NCBI GenBank assembly: GCA_023374045.1
Contig: CM041776.1
Coordinates: forward strand, 43,530,171-43,594,170
DNA from: Limonium bicolor
Taxonomy: Eukaryota > Streptophyta > Magnoliopsida > Caryophyllales > Plumbaginaceae
Direction of reading: 5' to 3'
Length of the DNA stretch: 64,000 bases
The notes below the pieces were generated by a model. The model had not been told where the DNA came from. It worked only from the letters and a program-made list of their open reading frames with translations, and made no database searches. Positions 1-10,741 of the stretch are shown in pieces (position 1 is the first letter of the stretch; every line of letters begins with the position of its first letter). A program made the translations under genes and the position numbers.

Positions 1-420
1 ACACACTTTAAGGTAGCATAGAAATATCAATAAACATCCAAGCATAACATGCTGGCATCACAGCACATCAATCATGCAACCAAGCACAACGAGCTGCTAG
101 TATAGCAACAACAATCATGTAAGTAATAGAACATGTGCATATGTATGTTATACTCATGATCCTCACTATGGGATCATTCGAGCGTTGTGTGTTTTCATTT
201 CTTTTCTCTTGTTCCCTTGTAGTGTATTTTCTTTCTCTTTCCTTGCACTAGGTCTGGGGATATAGTTTAGATCCCGTGACCATCTCATGTAGGTGCTAGT
301 CTTTCCTTGTTTCTTTAAGGGTTATTTGTGAATTCTCTTATCACCACCATTTGGAGAACGTCTTCTTCATAGCTGATCCTCCATTCCCGGATAGCTCTTT
401 CTCTCTCTGTTGTTTTTAAA
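1..420. other. Decayed LTR-like sequence
   Basis: I see no coding capacity and no recognisable gene. The segment leads directly into the 53-bp minisatellite. Together with 904-1340 it resembles the middle part of the large LTRs further right, so I assign it tentatively to an LTR of family F whose left end lies outside the window. Confidence 0.3.
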
Positions 421-903
421 TGTTACTAGCCACTGCCCCGGATACCAAGGGTCCGTCTCCCTATTCCTTTTCAATGTTACTAGCTTCTGCCCCGGATACA
501 AAGGGTCCGGCTCCCTAATCCTTCTCAATGTTCTGGTCTCTACCCCGGATACAAAGGGTCCGTCTCCCTATTCCTTTTAATCTTATTGGTCTCTACCCCG
601 GATACAAAGGGTCCGTCTCCCTATTCCTTCTCAATGCTACTAGCCTCTGCTCCGGATACAAAGGGTCCATCTCCCTATTCCTTTTAATCTTATTGGTCTC
701 TACCCCGGATACAAAGGGTCCGTCTCCCTATTCCTTCTCAATGCTACTAGCCTCTGCTCCGGATACAAAGGGTCCGTCTCTCTATTCCTTCTCAATGTTC
801 TGGTCTCTACCCCGGATACAAAGGGTCCGTCTCCCTATTCCTTTTAATCTTATTGGTCTCTACCCCGGATACAAAGGGTCAGTCTCCCTATTCCTTCTCA
901 AGG
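421..903. repeat. Minisatellite, 53/54-bp unit, nine copies
   Basis: The core CCCCGGATACAAAGGGTCC recurs at about 436, 490, 543, 596, 650, 703, 757, 810 and 863, so the period alternates between 53 and 54 bp. Copies differ mainly in the spacer (CTACTAGCCTCTGC versus TTATTGGTCTCTA). There are no unique spacers, so it is a tandem array and not a CRISPR. The open frame across it is a by-product of the repeat. It sits in the LTR position where family A has a pentamer/hexamer array. Confidence 0.9.
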
Positions 904-2160
904 TATTGGCTTATCATTATCTTTGATAATTCGACACCATAGTGGGTGTCTTTAGAGGTCCTCTATAGTTAAGAGGAGTTTTCCCTTTTGTAGTTCCTTT
1001 GGTTTGTTTACGAAGTTCGTTGTGTTTCATCTCAAGGATTCATCAACGAGAAGGGACTACACTACTGTGTGCGCGCAAACAATATGCACAATAATAGCAA
1101 GCAGGTAAGCAAGGAAGATAATCAATCCATTCACATGCCTTACACAAGCTCACAATAGAAAAATAAGCACGGTAAAACAAACATCCGTTTTCGTGCATTA
1201 GTCTTGTGGTCATAAACAAACAAGGCACACAGCACACAAGCCGTGTAACACGGCAACATACGAACCACACATGTCCATACCTGGATCAGAAGCAAGTGTC
1301 GTCTCACACACGGGTTCCTCGTTGGCGTTCGTTAAGACCCTAACGTTGATTAAAAATAACGTGTCAGTTCATGATTTCATGTGACGACACTTTTCTAGTT
1401 TATCTCATTTATACCCCTGATTTATAATCCAATCTTTATTATATATATATATACCTTGTATAGGTATGTTCCCTCCAGTTTAACTATTTATTCACATCCT
1501 AGTGATTTTCCAAACAGTGTATGAATTTTCAAACCTTCTCTTTATCCTAATTCTCTAACTATATATATATTTGTATATATGTATAGATACGCTCTCGTAA
1601 GTTTTAACGTTAATCCATTACGTGCATATATATAAATATTTATTTAGCTCTCCTATGGTTAATCGCAGCCTTGACACTTATTAGCATTATTATTATGATT
1701 AGTCATTTTAACCTAGTCTTCACAACCCATAGCAACACCAAAAATATCCACTCAAACTTGATCTTTTTGGACCCCAAACTGCACCAAATTAGACCTCACT
1801 TTCGAATTTAACAAAACACCGGCAATAGGTGTCGATTGTCCACAACTATAGTTACTAAACCACCAGATTTTTATCTTTAAAATTCTAACACAAAGGACCG
1901 TCACAACAACTCAAATTTCCAGTCCAAACTTACGACATAATAGTAATCCTAATCAAATCTTTACCCGCTTTCTCTCCAGGACCCTAGTTTTAGATCCTTA
2001 ATTCACACCAAACTAACAACTAATTTATTTATTCACGTAAACTCAGATTTTTCAGACTAGATTTACACCACCAACAACTAATTTATTTATCCACGTAATC
2101 ATCTTTAGCTATATGTTATCAATTCTTTTATATTTTCTACCTATTAAACTCACCAATTTA
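904..2160. other. LTR-like, AT-rich, no gene seen
   Basis: The part around 1180-1300 (TTTTCGTGCATTAGTCTTG, then CAGCACACAAG) resembles the block at 12497-12560 in the A1 LTR in order and wording, which supports an LTR origin. The part from 1340 to 2160 is AT-rich with short TA runs near 1440 and 1560 and contains no convincing coding sequence. Confidence 0.35.
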
Positions 2161-2185
2161 TAATCGATTCAGGATAGATTAACAT

Positions 2186-2330
2186 ATGTTCACTAATTTA
2201 ACACCAGTGTTAAATTCCGTTGCTTTCCAACATCCTTATAAGAAGTGGCAAGACCTGAGAAAGAACAGCCTAACTGCTAGTACTTTTGCTGGGGCTGTTG
2301 GGTTTTGGCCTCGTCGGAGAGTTCAGCTCT
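2186..2330 (+). pseudogene. Exon fragment of a YqaJ/lambda-exonuclease-like nuclease
   Basis: The frame reads HPYKKWQDLRKNSLTAS followed by TFAGAVGFWPRRRVQLW and KEKLG. This matches, from memory, the N-terminal part of the YqaJ-type (restriction-endonuclease-like) nuclease domain of a small plant gene family. The similarity stops at a GGGGTAATAG sequence that could be a splice donor, and the acidic catalytic part of the domain is not visible downstream. I read it as one exon of a captured or decayed host gene. The assignment rests on about 45 residues, so family membership is likely but not certain. Downstream DNA to about 6050 looks low-copy and may include introns or untranslated parts of the same gene. 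Confidence 0.45.
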
Positions 2331-4997
2331 GGAAAGAAAAGCTAGGGGTAATAGTATTCTCTTACAGAAGCGAGTGTGCAATTACGTTCTCTCAGACCAG
2401 AACCAAGACATGAGTTACATAGTCTTATTGTCTATCACAGCAAGCACATTGTTGACAATTCCAAAAAGAAAACAAGATGCAACAGCAGACATAACTCCTA
2501 TTGTTATAATGAACAGCTTGTTTATACTCCAGTCCAGCTTTGGATTTTGATTCTAAAACAGCAAGGTACTGCTGTATGCTTACCATCTGTTCTACGGCTG
2601 TGACAGAATTAACTTCCACTTCCATGTTTAATTGCTGGAAGAAGAAGTAGTTCATAGTTTATTACCGGTTCTGTTTCAGCCCTGTGCAATCCGGTGTTCA
2701 ATATGCATCAGTCCAGTGATTTGTTTCAGTTGAATGTAGGTACAAGGAGGATGTGGTACTGCTGCTTAAATCTGTTGTGCAAGAATGCAGCAGCCAATGA
2801 TTTATCAAGCCATAACGTATAGACACAAGAGGAGGATGAAGTTGGGCAATGTCTGAAATCTGGTGTGCGACAGAAACAGTAGTAGCATTATGCTACAGCT
2901 ATGTTTAACATTGTTTAACAAAGTGTGGCAGAGAATGGTTATAAGAGAAGAAGAACCAAATTAGAAGTGGACTGTTTACTGTCCCCTCTTCTATCTGGTG
3001 TACAGAGAAAAAAAAAGTTGCGGCAATCACCAGCATAGATTGAACATAATGCAGGGCATATATTCTGCTTGATGGTACAGGCCTATCATCATACTGAAAC
3101 TAGGACTGCAGAAATCTGAAAACCAGAACCTGTATGCTCCTCTACACTCCTTCTTCTTCTCTGGTTACATCAATTTCTATCTTCCCCAAAGTGTTTATAG
3201 GTGCATTAAAAATGTTTTAGGCTCATAAACCACTCAACACAATCTGTTATAGCTCCCTGTAAAAGAATCATACAGAACAAAGTTTTTCAGAAGAAAAACT
3301 GGAAATACAAGACTGATATCTTCTCTTCTGTCTTTACTTTCATTCTTTAACCTGATTTTTAATTTCCCAACTGCTGACCCAGTTAGTTAAGGATCTATCA
3401 AGTTTCTAAATCAAAGGAAACCCACAATAATGGGTTTAGGTTACTGCTATAACACTGAAACTAGACAGACTAAAAGAATTCAAAGTCTGAAATTAATCTG
3501 TTATCTTCTATAGCTTTCTTCCTGCTCTCCAGTCTGATTTTTAGCTTCTCCCATCCTAATTACTTATGTAGCAGGAATTCTATCCAAGTTTTAAAACCTA
3601 GCCTAACCCAAAGACAGCAAGGTCCACATCTCTTAGAGTTATTCACGCAGAATCTGTGAAACTGAAAGAAAACCAACACACCAAATAGCATAATTTTAAA
3701 GTTTGTACAGAAGGCTTAGTTGTTTAGTTAAAGCCTTAATACAGTTTTAACTCTCAAAGCAACCCAAAGAAAACAAGGACTACCCTCCCGAAAGTTCTTA
3801 CACAAAATCTGCAACTGAGATATGAAAACTGCCACATCATCTCCTACTCCTTTCCTTCATTTTTTTCTGATTTGTTTTTCCCCAGCTTCTCCCACCTCAT
3901 TGACTAACGTGAGTAAGTGTGTTAGAAAGTTTTAAAGTTCAAGCACAGACCCACCATAACATGGTTGAAGCCACTAAATTTCGTATTACTGAAACTGAAA
4001 TTGACTGAAACTGAAACACCTCTTGAGTAGTTCTTTTTGTTTTCTTTTATGTTTCTTGCTGCTCATTAATCCTGACTTCTAGTTTTTTTTTTTTGGTTAG
4101 TTGATCCATACAACACTTTACTAGCCATCATCCTAGAATATTGCCTTACTTACTCGACAGGGACAACACAACAAGTTTCATCTCGACGCATTCAACTTTT
4201 TTTTTTCTGCTGGTAGTTAAGCAGTTTGTAAACAGATTTTTACTCATTCATTACTAGTTTATTTCTCTTGTATTAACCTATCTGTTTCTTACATTACCCT
4301 TGCAGGTATTTAAGCAAAACCAGGAGAGAACACAGGAGTACAGAAACTATACTTGGAAACCGGAAATCAGGAATGAAGGGCATTAACCCAACAGGTCACG
4401 TGGCCTCACCTTGGGTTGATAATCGGGTGCATTTGGAGCCAGCTTCCACGAGGTTTTTGGCATGTTTTCTGAAGGGTCTTACTAAGGGAGTTCATGCACG
4501 AGAACAGGTGAGAAGGAGAGGGTCAGTTAATCAATTTTTCAGCCACAAAACATAAGAATAACGGGACGACTTAAGCAACCAGAACTTTCGTTTTTCCTGG
4601 TCTCATTGTCTTACCGTTGGGAGTTCTTGGAGAGGGTTTGCTTCAGATTGTCAAGAGCTCTGTCAGTGGTTGACATGCGAGGATCTTATGTGACAATACA
4701 GAAAAGGAGAGAACTTGAGCAGGGCGTTTAGGACAGAACTGAACAGAGGAGAGAATGTAAGGGAGGATGATTCGAACTCTTACCGTGAATGGGTTTTTTT
4801 CCAGAGATATTGCTTGGTTTACTTAGCAAGTTCCGGTGCATATTATGGAGGCCTCCCCATTAGCTTGCTCCTTTGAGTTGGTTTGCTCCAGGACTTCTAA
4901 AACTTGAGCCAAGGTTTAACATATACAGAGGGACTCGTTTGTTTGCCCTGAGCTGCTTCAAGGTTTCTCGTTGGCAGCTTGAGCACAGGGAATCAAA
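2331..4997. other. Low-copy segment, possible introns or UTR of a host gene fragment
   Basis: The composition differs from the flanking LTR DNA: fewer microsatellites and many purine/pyrimidine stretches typical of plant introns. An intron-end-like TTGCAG sits at about 4300-4305, followed by a more GC-balanced stretch to about 5000. No frame gives a recognisable protein. The segment seems continuous with 5835-6050 once the hAT element at 5006-5826 is removed. Confidence 0.3.
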
Positions 4998-5834
4998 CAT
5001 GCACACAATGTTGCACGGAAACGTTTCAAAGTTTGGGGACGGGGACGTTTCCGGGACGGCGAAACGGTAATTTCAAAATATAAAAAAATGGGGACGGGAG
5101 GGGGACGGCAAACAATTATAAAAAAAATATTTATTAAATATATATTATAATAAATTAATCTATAAATATATGACTTATAAATTAAAATCGGCTAAATTTT
5201 TTAAAAAAATTAAAGAGATAACTTGTATAAGCAAACACTATTTCACACACTTTTAACCCATTCTATTATGGTATTATAACATGTTGTATCATGTATGTAC
5301 AATTAAAAAAAATTATGTTAATATATTATAACTAATAGGTGAACTTTTTAAAAAATACCATCTTTAACTCTTAATTTGAAATTCTTACTCCTACATTCAT
5401 ACTAAAGTTGACGAATTGGATTCCGGTGTGTGAAATCGTGTGACGGTTGGTTTGCATGGTAAAACGTTTTGAGTTTTTAAAAAAAGAAATCGGGGACTGT
5501 GCAGTGAAATCGTGTCCCAGTAAATCAATGCTGTCTTCAATTCAATTAAAAAAAGAGAATTTTTCGGCATTCTATCAATGACGGTTGGTTTGCATGATAA
5601 AACGTTTTGAGTTTTTGAAAAAAGAAATCGGGGACTGTTCAATAACTAATGGGAAACGGTCAGTTTCTCAGTTTTTTTGACAGGAAACGTTTCTAAAAAA
5701 ACGAAACGCTTCAATGCAAATTAGGAGGCTCTTGAAACGTTTCGGGCACGTTTCCAGGCGTTTCGGGGACGCGAAACGTTTCGGGAGCGTGAAACTCCAT
5801 GTTAGAGCCGTCCCCGTGCTTCATTGCATGCACA
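4998..5834. mobile_element. Non-autonomous hAT transposon with 8-bp TSD
   Basis: The element spans 5006-5826 (821 bp). Its ends are imperfect inverted repeats: CAATGTTGCACGGAAACG on the left, and CAATGAAGCACGGGGACG as the reverse complement of the right end. It is flanked by a perfect 8-bp direct repeat CATGCACA (4998-5005 and 5827-5834), the TSD size of hAT. There is no transposase frame. Both ends carry repeated palindromes such as GAAACGTTTC. A block of about 60 bp (GACGGTTGGTTTGCATG...) is duplicated at about 5441 and 5579. Confidence 0.85.
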
Positions 5835-6234
5835 GAGGGGAGGTTGATAGTGGGATGAAGTTCTAATGTAACACTTGGTGGGAGTTTGAAAAAGGCATGA
5901 CCTCTGATGCGTGGGAGTTTGTAGCAGAAGCAAACTTTGAGGTGCATGCTTGCTCAGGTTAGTTTTCCTTTACTGAAATCAAAGTGGTGCCGGGTATTGG
6001 TGTGGCCTGAAGTCTCAAGAATCTGAAGCGGGATTCTTGTCGCCATGAAGCTACCGAGAAATTGTCTGGGGTTCCCGTTTTTTTTTATTCGATCAGTAGC
6101 AATACGAGGAAAAGGCAAGGGAATAAGTGGCACAAGGGAAATCTGATTGGCTCGCTGGTCATTCTCTTTTTTTTTTTAAGTAGTTACAGTAGTAGTCGAA
6201 TTACTAGTCTAATTCGGTTGGTACTTGATACCGA
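5835..6234. other. Low-copy segment right of the hAT element
   Basis: It continues the unique sequence found left of the hAT insertion. A short minus-strand frame starts at the ATG near 6043 (MATRIPLQILETSG), but I recognise no family and it soon stops. A T-run at about 6165-6178 precedes the SINE-like sequence. Confidence 0.25.
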
Positions 6235-6342
6235 ATTCCAGCATAGCTCACCCGGTTAAAGTATTCGGGGAAGGTATGGGAGGTCTTGGGTTTGAACCTC
6301 AGCGGGAGTGTCTTTGCTCCTTTTTTCTTTTTTTTTTTTTAT
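6235..6342 (+). mobile_element. tRNA-derived SINE-like element
   Basis: A box-A-like TAGCTCACCCGGTTAAAG (6244-6261) and a box-B-like GGTTTGAACC (6289-6298) lie at tRNA-like spacing. The following sequence runs into a T-rich tail (about 6317-6341). The body does not fold as an intact tRNA and box B departs from GGTTCGANNC, so it is a tRNA-related repeat and not a tRNA gene. The left end could lie further upstream, and no target duplication was found. Confidence 0.45.
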
Positions 6343-6587
6343 GAGTTATACATGCTTATTTATATATGTAAGACCATATATTATATCACGTTATTTTTGT
6401 TATGATGTTATGCGACGTGATAAGTAACAATGCGACACATTTATATGGTATATATATATATATACATATACTCACAACCAACGTTACAATATTTGTTTTG
6501 TCGCGTTTTAGTTGTATGATCATAGTGGTTACTCCTAATTTAATATAACCTTCACGAATTTGAATGGTTATTATTCGGGGTATTTCA
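6343..6587 (-). mobile_element. Right end of a gypsy LTR (family F)
   Basis: The segment ends with CGGGGTATTTCA, the same terminus seen at the right ends of LTRs C, A1, B and D. In the minus orientation this is an LTR start, TGAAATACCCCG. The upstream sequence is AT-rich with a TA repeat near 6450. The left end of this LTR was not found; it probably includes the decayed DNA from position 1 on, interrupted by the low-copy segment. Confidence 0.4.
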
Positions 6588-6589
6588 GA

Positions 6590-9500
6590 TGACACTTACC
6601 CATTAGTCAGGTTATAATTAAATTCCTCTTATCATAACCTGGGATTGATACCCATGATCCATATACTCCACATAACAACTCATATCACATTTTAACGTAC
6701 ATACAACATAACTTGGAGAGGGTCACGTGAGGTCACGTACCCCGAGATGTGAGTTAGTAATCTCATTGGGGCCTAGAGAATCTTTTTATTCCCATGCTAA
6801 GCTCGTCACACAATAACTTATTGTTCTACATAGAGAACATATATTTACTTAAGATGCGTCAGATATAATGTAGTTCCGAACACACCGTACATATTAATTT
6901 TACTGAGATGTGTCAGTCTCAATATAGTACCGAACACACCGTACATATATCCCCCTAGCCCCGAACAATAATCAAGGTAGGTAAGCTTTGGTTAAGCTTG
7001 CGGGTGATTGTAATCCAAGAAGGAAAAACAACCATAACATAACAAAGAGGGAGTTAGAGCAACTGTAGACATCAACTCCCAAACAACACGCGCGACCGGA
7101 ACGACCGGATTCCCCACCCCCCATAATATATATATAGTTAAGAGCTCCATTATGGAACCTATCACATCCACACACCAATAGGTATTACAACCAGATTAAA
7201 CACACAAGGGAGGTAAACATACTTACACACACAAACAACACACAACCAACTCACGCATAGCCGTGGTTAGAACGTTCCCATGGTTTGGGTCGTTAAATCC
7301 GAATACCGATCTCTTATGTGATCCTAGATTTGGTTAGCTATGGTTCAACACTTTCGAGGTTAAACGGTATCGGAACTGAACATGCCATATAAATGAATTA
7401 CTGTAAACTCATTACATTTTTTTATCTTATAAGGTGGCAAATATTCAAAAAAACACATTGGCATACAAGCCGGTGTAATCCGGTAGAACACTGGTTGCAA
7501 GAAAACCATACCTGTCACCAAAGTCCACTCTATTGTGTCCTCTTATGTTCCTCGAACAATTCTCGAACAACTGGTAACATTACAATTACTTTCATTAACA
7601 TCGGAGTAATATGATTGTTTAACGTCTAACGCCCATAGTTAACCCCGTCATCCCGTTGTACTTAATTTTACTCTTGTGATCTTAAGTTCACAACTCTCAA
7701 ATCCAACCTAGCACTTGTTTACACTTTTTAAGGCCTTTACATGTCACCAAACAAGGCCTAAACATCACCTAAAACCATTACCATCAATCCATCATCCCAT
7801 CATTTAGAAGTCATTAAAACACAATTTGGACAATTTTTGCCCTGGTCTGGGACTTGGTCCGGACCCAAGGTCCCGGACCAATACTAAAATTAACTCTCGG
7901 CCATTATTTTCACTTGGTCTGGGTCTTGGTCCTGGACTAAGGACCCGGACCACTTACAAACTTCATTTTCGGCACATTTTTAAGGGTGGTCCGGGTACCT
8001 ATACAAGGGCTAAGTCCCGGACCTTGTTAATAAGTTGTCAAAACACCATTTTTCAAGCTCTAATCCATCCTTAAACCTTACCTAATCATTCCATAATCTT
8101 TCCACATGTTTCCTACATGTTTAAACACCTTAAAACATGCACTAAACCTTCCTAAATCATCACTAGCTTGTTTCTCAATTTCTTACAAAAACTCCTAACA
8201 CTTATAACATTTTTCCTTAGGATTTCTAAGTGGTGAATCATGCCTATAACTCCACTAACCAAAATGTTACCTTACCACCATTACCAACTCCAAAGGAATT
8301 ATTTCTCATATACACCTCCCATACACAACTCCTTCTATTTTCCACTAGTTTACACTTAGACCTTCACAAGGCATTATTTTTCCTTTGTTTACCAAAACTT
8401 GCACAAGTCTTAACACTTCACATAACATAGCTTTGGTGTGTATAAACCACCCATTTGATCTCTAATTCCTCCAAGACCATTCCTAGGACTCATGAACACC
8501 TTAATTCCTTTTCTTTCACCAATTTAACACCTTACAATTCCTAGTACAATCTAGGTCACCAAACTTCATTTAATCACCTTAAACTCCTTGCTTACTCACC
8601 AAATTTGACATAGCTTCTCTTGTATCACCTTACACCAAAACACATAGTTTTACACTTTTATTCAATCCAAGAACACTCAATCCCTTAATACACATCCTTA
8701 CACACAAACACATGATTTTTCATCCTTTAACCATCAAAGACATTCACCTTCACAAGAAATGTTCTTTACACACAATTAAACCTTTAAACTACACTACATC
8801 ACAATATAGTGCATAAACTTAAATTGCTTGGCACTTAGGCCCTTAAATTGCATTAATCTTAAACACTGAATTTCCACATTTGAATGCCTTCAACCTGCAA
8901 TTACACACAACAATGCTCCCATGTCCTTTTAGTCCACCTTGTGGATAGTTTTCTAGCTCATTTCCCATTGGCTCTTTAGGTTATTTATTAAGCAAATATA
9001 GCTCAATTCCCAAGTACACAAAACTACATTAAGAGAGGTCATTTACCTCTCCTCTTCAAGATTTTCTCACTTGTTTTCTCTTCTTCTTTATTGATTGAAA
9101 ATCGGCAAGGAGCTTTTATCACTTGTCAATCTTCTAACCAATACACATATAAGGGTAATTAGCATTAATCTTCATACTTAAACTCATAAATAAACCCTAG
9201 ATTTACATAAGTGTTTTAAAACACTAAAATGGAAGTTTACCTTGGATTTGAATGAGAATTTGAATAAGGAGCAAGAGAGGACTCCTCCTAGTCCTTTGAA
9301 GATCAATTCAAGCTACTAAAAATAGTAAGGTTAGGCACCATTAAGAGGTGATTTTCGGCTATATAGGAAAATGAAGGGAAACATGGATTTTCTTTGATTT
9401 TCCTTAACCTTGAAGCAAAGGAGAATGACAAGGTGTGAAAAGGTGAGCTTTTCCCAATTCAATGGAGATTCTCCATGGCTACGAATTGAAGTTCTTGAAG

Positions 9501-10517
9501 ATTTGAAAAGATAGGAATGTAGAGCTCACTCTAACTAAGACAACGGTAGTCTCGGAATTAAATTCGGAGCATGGAGTTGGAAGTTACAAGCAAAGGAAGA
9601 TGGGAATGGTAGAGGTGCTGTAGCAAAACGTTTTTTGCTTGGGAGGAAGAAGATGAAGACGGTGGGAATGAGTGGGAAAGAAAGAATGAGGTGAGAGAGT
9701 ACTCTTTTGAAGATATTTTGGCATATAAAGGTAATTCTTCTTTTTACTTACTTTTCCTTCTTTTCTTTATTTATCTTGCACATGGTGGTGAGTCACCACA
9801 TAGGAAACCGCCCCCCCTCATATAATAGGGCATTTTATGACTTATGTTGACCATTTAATTAACTAAGTTGACTTATGTCTTAAACTAGCACTATTTGAGC
9901 ACTATTCACAAATTAGTGCACATAATTGTGAAATTTTGATTTCCCATTGATTTAGACTTCCTAATGTGATAATAAGTAGTACACATGTTGATTAAAGAGT
10001 AATGATGGACATTTAGCCACTCAAAACTCATTTCCAAGACAATTTTTCAAAAATGTGCTTTAAGGCTCCTTAAAGCACATTTTGTGATTTAACTTGTTTT
10101 CAAGCTTGGTTTTCTTTATTAATTGCTTTAACATGTTCATTATCATGTTAATAAGGACTAGAAATGACCTTTAGGTCTTATACAAGGTTACACCAAGTCT
10201 AGGGCAAGTATTTACCTAAATTGACTTTATGGTGTTTTCTTGTGTTTTGTTTGGTTTAAATTGTCTACCAACGTTTCTTAAGGACTTAATTAGCCTTATA
10301 AAATCATAATTGCATATTATTAAGTCTTGGTAGGCTCTTTGTGTCCTAGCCAAGTTTATTCCAAGCTTAGAGCATGTTTTTGCACAAATTGTCTTTATGG
10401 TACTTTATTGTTTTTACTATGGTTTAAATTGTTCACTAATATTTCTAAGGCACCTTTTTAGCCTTAATATACCATAGTTTAATAGTTAAACAACATATCA
10501 AGGTTTGGGGTATTTCA
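6590..10517 (-). mobile_element. Probable solo LTR, family C
   Basis: The right end GGGGTATTTCA at 10517 is a clear LTR terminus. The proposed left end TGACACTTACCC at 6590 aligns loosely with TGTAACACCCCTACC of family A, giving about 3.9 kb, close to the B LTR. A GC-rich inverted block with CCTGGTCTGGGACTTGG and GGTCCCGGACC occurs at about 7838-8025, in the same relative place as the hairpin blocks of A and B. The 3' part (AAAATGTGCTTTAAGG near 10053) matches the D sequence near 62622. I found no internal region or target duplication, so solo status is an inference. Confidence 0.45.
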
Positions 10518-10741
10518 TCCATATCCATATCCATATCTATATCCATATCCATATCCATATCCATATCCATATCCATATCCATATCCATATCCATATCCAT
10601 ATCCATATCCATATCCATATCCATATCCATATCCATATCCATATCCATATCCATATCCATATCCATATCCATATCCATATCCATATCCATATCCATATCC
10701 ATATCCATATCCATATCCATATCCATATCCATATCCATATC
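10518..10741. repeat. (CCATAT)n satellite array, about 37 copies
   Basis: A near-perfect hexamer array of 224 bp with one variant unit near 10537. It starts directly after the LTR terminus GGGGTATTTCA and ends directly before the A1 LTR start TGTAACACC. All open frames here (alternating Met-Asp, Ile-His or Trp-Ile) are repeat artefacts. Confidence 0.97.

Noticed and set aside
421..903. CRISPR-like appearance of the 53-bp repeat
   Set aside because: Units are contiguous with no unique spacers, and this is plant nuclear DNA.
528..926. 132-residue frame across the 53-bp repeat
   Set aside because: Repeat-driven; the same repeat appears in shifted phases and no conserved protein is encoded.
6244..6298. 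A tRNA gene
   Set aside because: Only box A and box B words fit; the acceptor stem and the rest of the cloverleaf are not there.
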